A stretch of DNA of 6,164 nucleotides from an uncultured Clostridium sp. Lineage in GTDB: Bacteria; Bacillota; Clostridia; Oscillospirales; Acutalibacteraceae. The notes under the pieces were generated by a model. The model made no database searches. It was not told the origin of the DNA and saw only the letters and a list, made by a program, of their open reading frames with translations. The position numbers were made by a program, and so were the translations under genes. The stretch is taken from positions 1 through 6,164 of the forward strand of contig URIN01000100.1 of NCBI GenBank assembly GCA_900547915.1. The letters are read 5' to 3'. Below, piece after piece: positions 5,508-6,164 of the stretch. The stretch's first letter is position 1; each line of letters starts with the position of its first letter.

Positions 5508-6164
5508 TTAAAGATTTTCAATATAGTTTTTGAGTGTGCCTAATTTTTCGCTTTCTTCTCTTGCCGCTTTTTCTGCCTCTGAGACGGAAACGCATCTGAA
5601 TTTTACAATGCAGCCGGGCATGGCCTGAGCCAGCAGAGGCATGTCTGCAGAAATAACTGTGGCTATTTTGGCGTAGCCGCCGGTTGTTTGTCTGTCTGCA
5701 GCAAGTATTATAGGCTGGCCGCTCTCTGGCACCTGAACACTGCCCGGAGCAATTCCGTCTGATATGATATCCATACCCTTTTCACCTTTTAGCGCAGGAC
5801 CGCTGAGGCGTATACCCATTCTGTCCGCCTGGGCGGATACTCGATAATCCTCTGAGAAAAAGGTGTTTAAATCTTCTTTTGTAAACATGAAATCCTGCGG
5901 CCCCGGTACTGCTCTCAGAACTATGTCGTTGCTGAATTCAAATTCTTCTGTCTGCCGCTTTTCAATATTGCTGAGTTTGTTATGCGGTAATATACCGATG
6001 TCGTCACCCGTCTGAAGATTCCGCCCGCAAAAGCCGCCGGCTTTTGCTTTCAGGTCGGTCGAGCGGCTCGAAAAGAATTCGGGCACATCAATTCCGCCGC
6101 TTACGGCAAGATAGGCTCTGACGCCTTTTTTTATTTTTTCGCATATCAGAACATCGCCCGCCGA
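5508..6164 (-). CDS. pxpC: 5-oxoprolinase subunit C (biotin-dependent carboxyltransferase-like), 5' end outside window
   Basis: The frame is open from the right edge of the window to TAA (complement 5508-5510), giving the last 218 residues of a family about 300-340 long. A GTG at 6086 could be mistaken for the start, but conserved sequence precedes it: RAYLAVSGGIDVP spans partial residues 16-28, followed by SRSTD (33-37). Further PxpC/KipA motifs are GPQDFMF (88-94), DRMGIRLSGPAL (114-125), SDGIAPGSVQVP (135-146), GQPIILAADRQTTGGYAKIATV (149-170) and AQAMPGC (179-185). Although annotated as a urea-amidolyase/carboxyltransferase-like domain, experimentally studied relatives work with PxpA and PxpB as 5-oxoprolinase. 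In B. subtilis the homologue KipA also counteracts the sporulation kinase inhibitor KipI. PxpB is expected just to the right. This is the most upstream gene seen in the operon. Confidence 0.94.
   Translation of the reverse strand, partial: SAGDVLICEKIKKGVRAYLAVSGGIDVPEFFSSRSTDLKAKAGGFCGRNLQTGDDIGILPHNKLSNIEKRQTEEFEFSNDIVLRAVPGPQDFMFTKEDLNTFFSEDYRVSAQADRMGIRLSGPALKGEKGMDIISDGIAPGSVQVPESGQPIILAADRQTTGGYAKIATVISADMPLLAQAMPGCIVKFRCVSVSEAEKAAREESEKLGTLKNYIENL

Noticed and set aside
6126..6140. A-rich run in pxpC (minus strand) resembling a slippery frameshift site
   Set aside because: The zero frame continues into conserved PxpC sequence on the downstream side, and no stem or alternative frame product supports programmed shifting.

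Overview
This window is the left end of a metagenomic-style contig from what looks like a low-to-mid GC Gram-positive bacterium, most likely an anaerobic Clostridia member (Bacillota). The evidence is the protein family set (RlmA-type rRNA methyltransferase, free-standing PrdX-type Ala-tRNA(Pro) deacylase, YcsI/PxpA/PxpC cluster like the Bacillus subtilis ycs-kip operon), strong GAGG/AGGTG Shine-Dalgarno sites and compact operon spacing. Taxonomy is an inference from gene content; no marker gene is present. Bases 1-46 are not biological: they are an Illumina P5 tail, an 8-nt i5 index and the complete 33-nt Nextera read-1 transposase adapter, so real sequence begins at about 47.

Layout. On the + strand, 47-1377 is the 3' part of a PIG-L (LmbE-like) family deacetylase gene, open from the first genomic base and cut off by the contig end before its first zinc motif. 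Bases 1385-1459 hold two back-to-back hairpin terminators separating it from a convergent gene set. Everything from 1446 to the right edge is one tightly packed minus-strand operon, read right to left: pxpC (5' end outside the window), a YcsI/DUF1445 D-glutamate cyclase-like gene, pxpA, alr (alanine racemase), a prolyl-tRNA-synthetase-associated (YbaK/PrdX) deacylase, and an rlmA-type 23S rRNA methyltransferase. Intergenic gaps are 11, 6-12, 1, 3 and 0 bases, so all six are very probably cotranscribed and several are translationally coupled. The promoter, and probably pxpB, lie beyond base 6164.

How the genes fit together. PxpA and PxpC are two of the three subunits of prokaryotic 5-oxoprolinase (ATP-dependent opening of 5-oxoproline to glutamate). 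The YcsI-family protein is related to the D-glutamate cyclase that makes 5-oxo-D-proline. The downstream alanine racemase interconverts L- and D-alanine. The first four genes therefore all handle 5-oxoproline or the two D-amino acids of peptidoglycan (D-Glu and D-Ala). The last two act on translation: clearance of mischarged Ala-tRNA(Pro) and methylation of 23S rRNA. The most interesting points are the coupling of alanine racemase to the oxoproline cluster, the unresolved D/L stereochemistry of that cluster, the cysteine replacing the usual carbamylated lysine in the racemase, and an Ala-tRNA(Pro) editing gene directly behind the racemase. I see no mobile element, CRISPR array, RNA gene or wholly unknown gene here.
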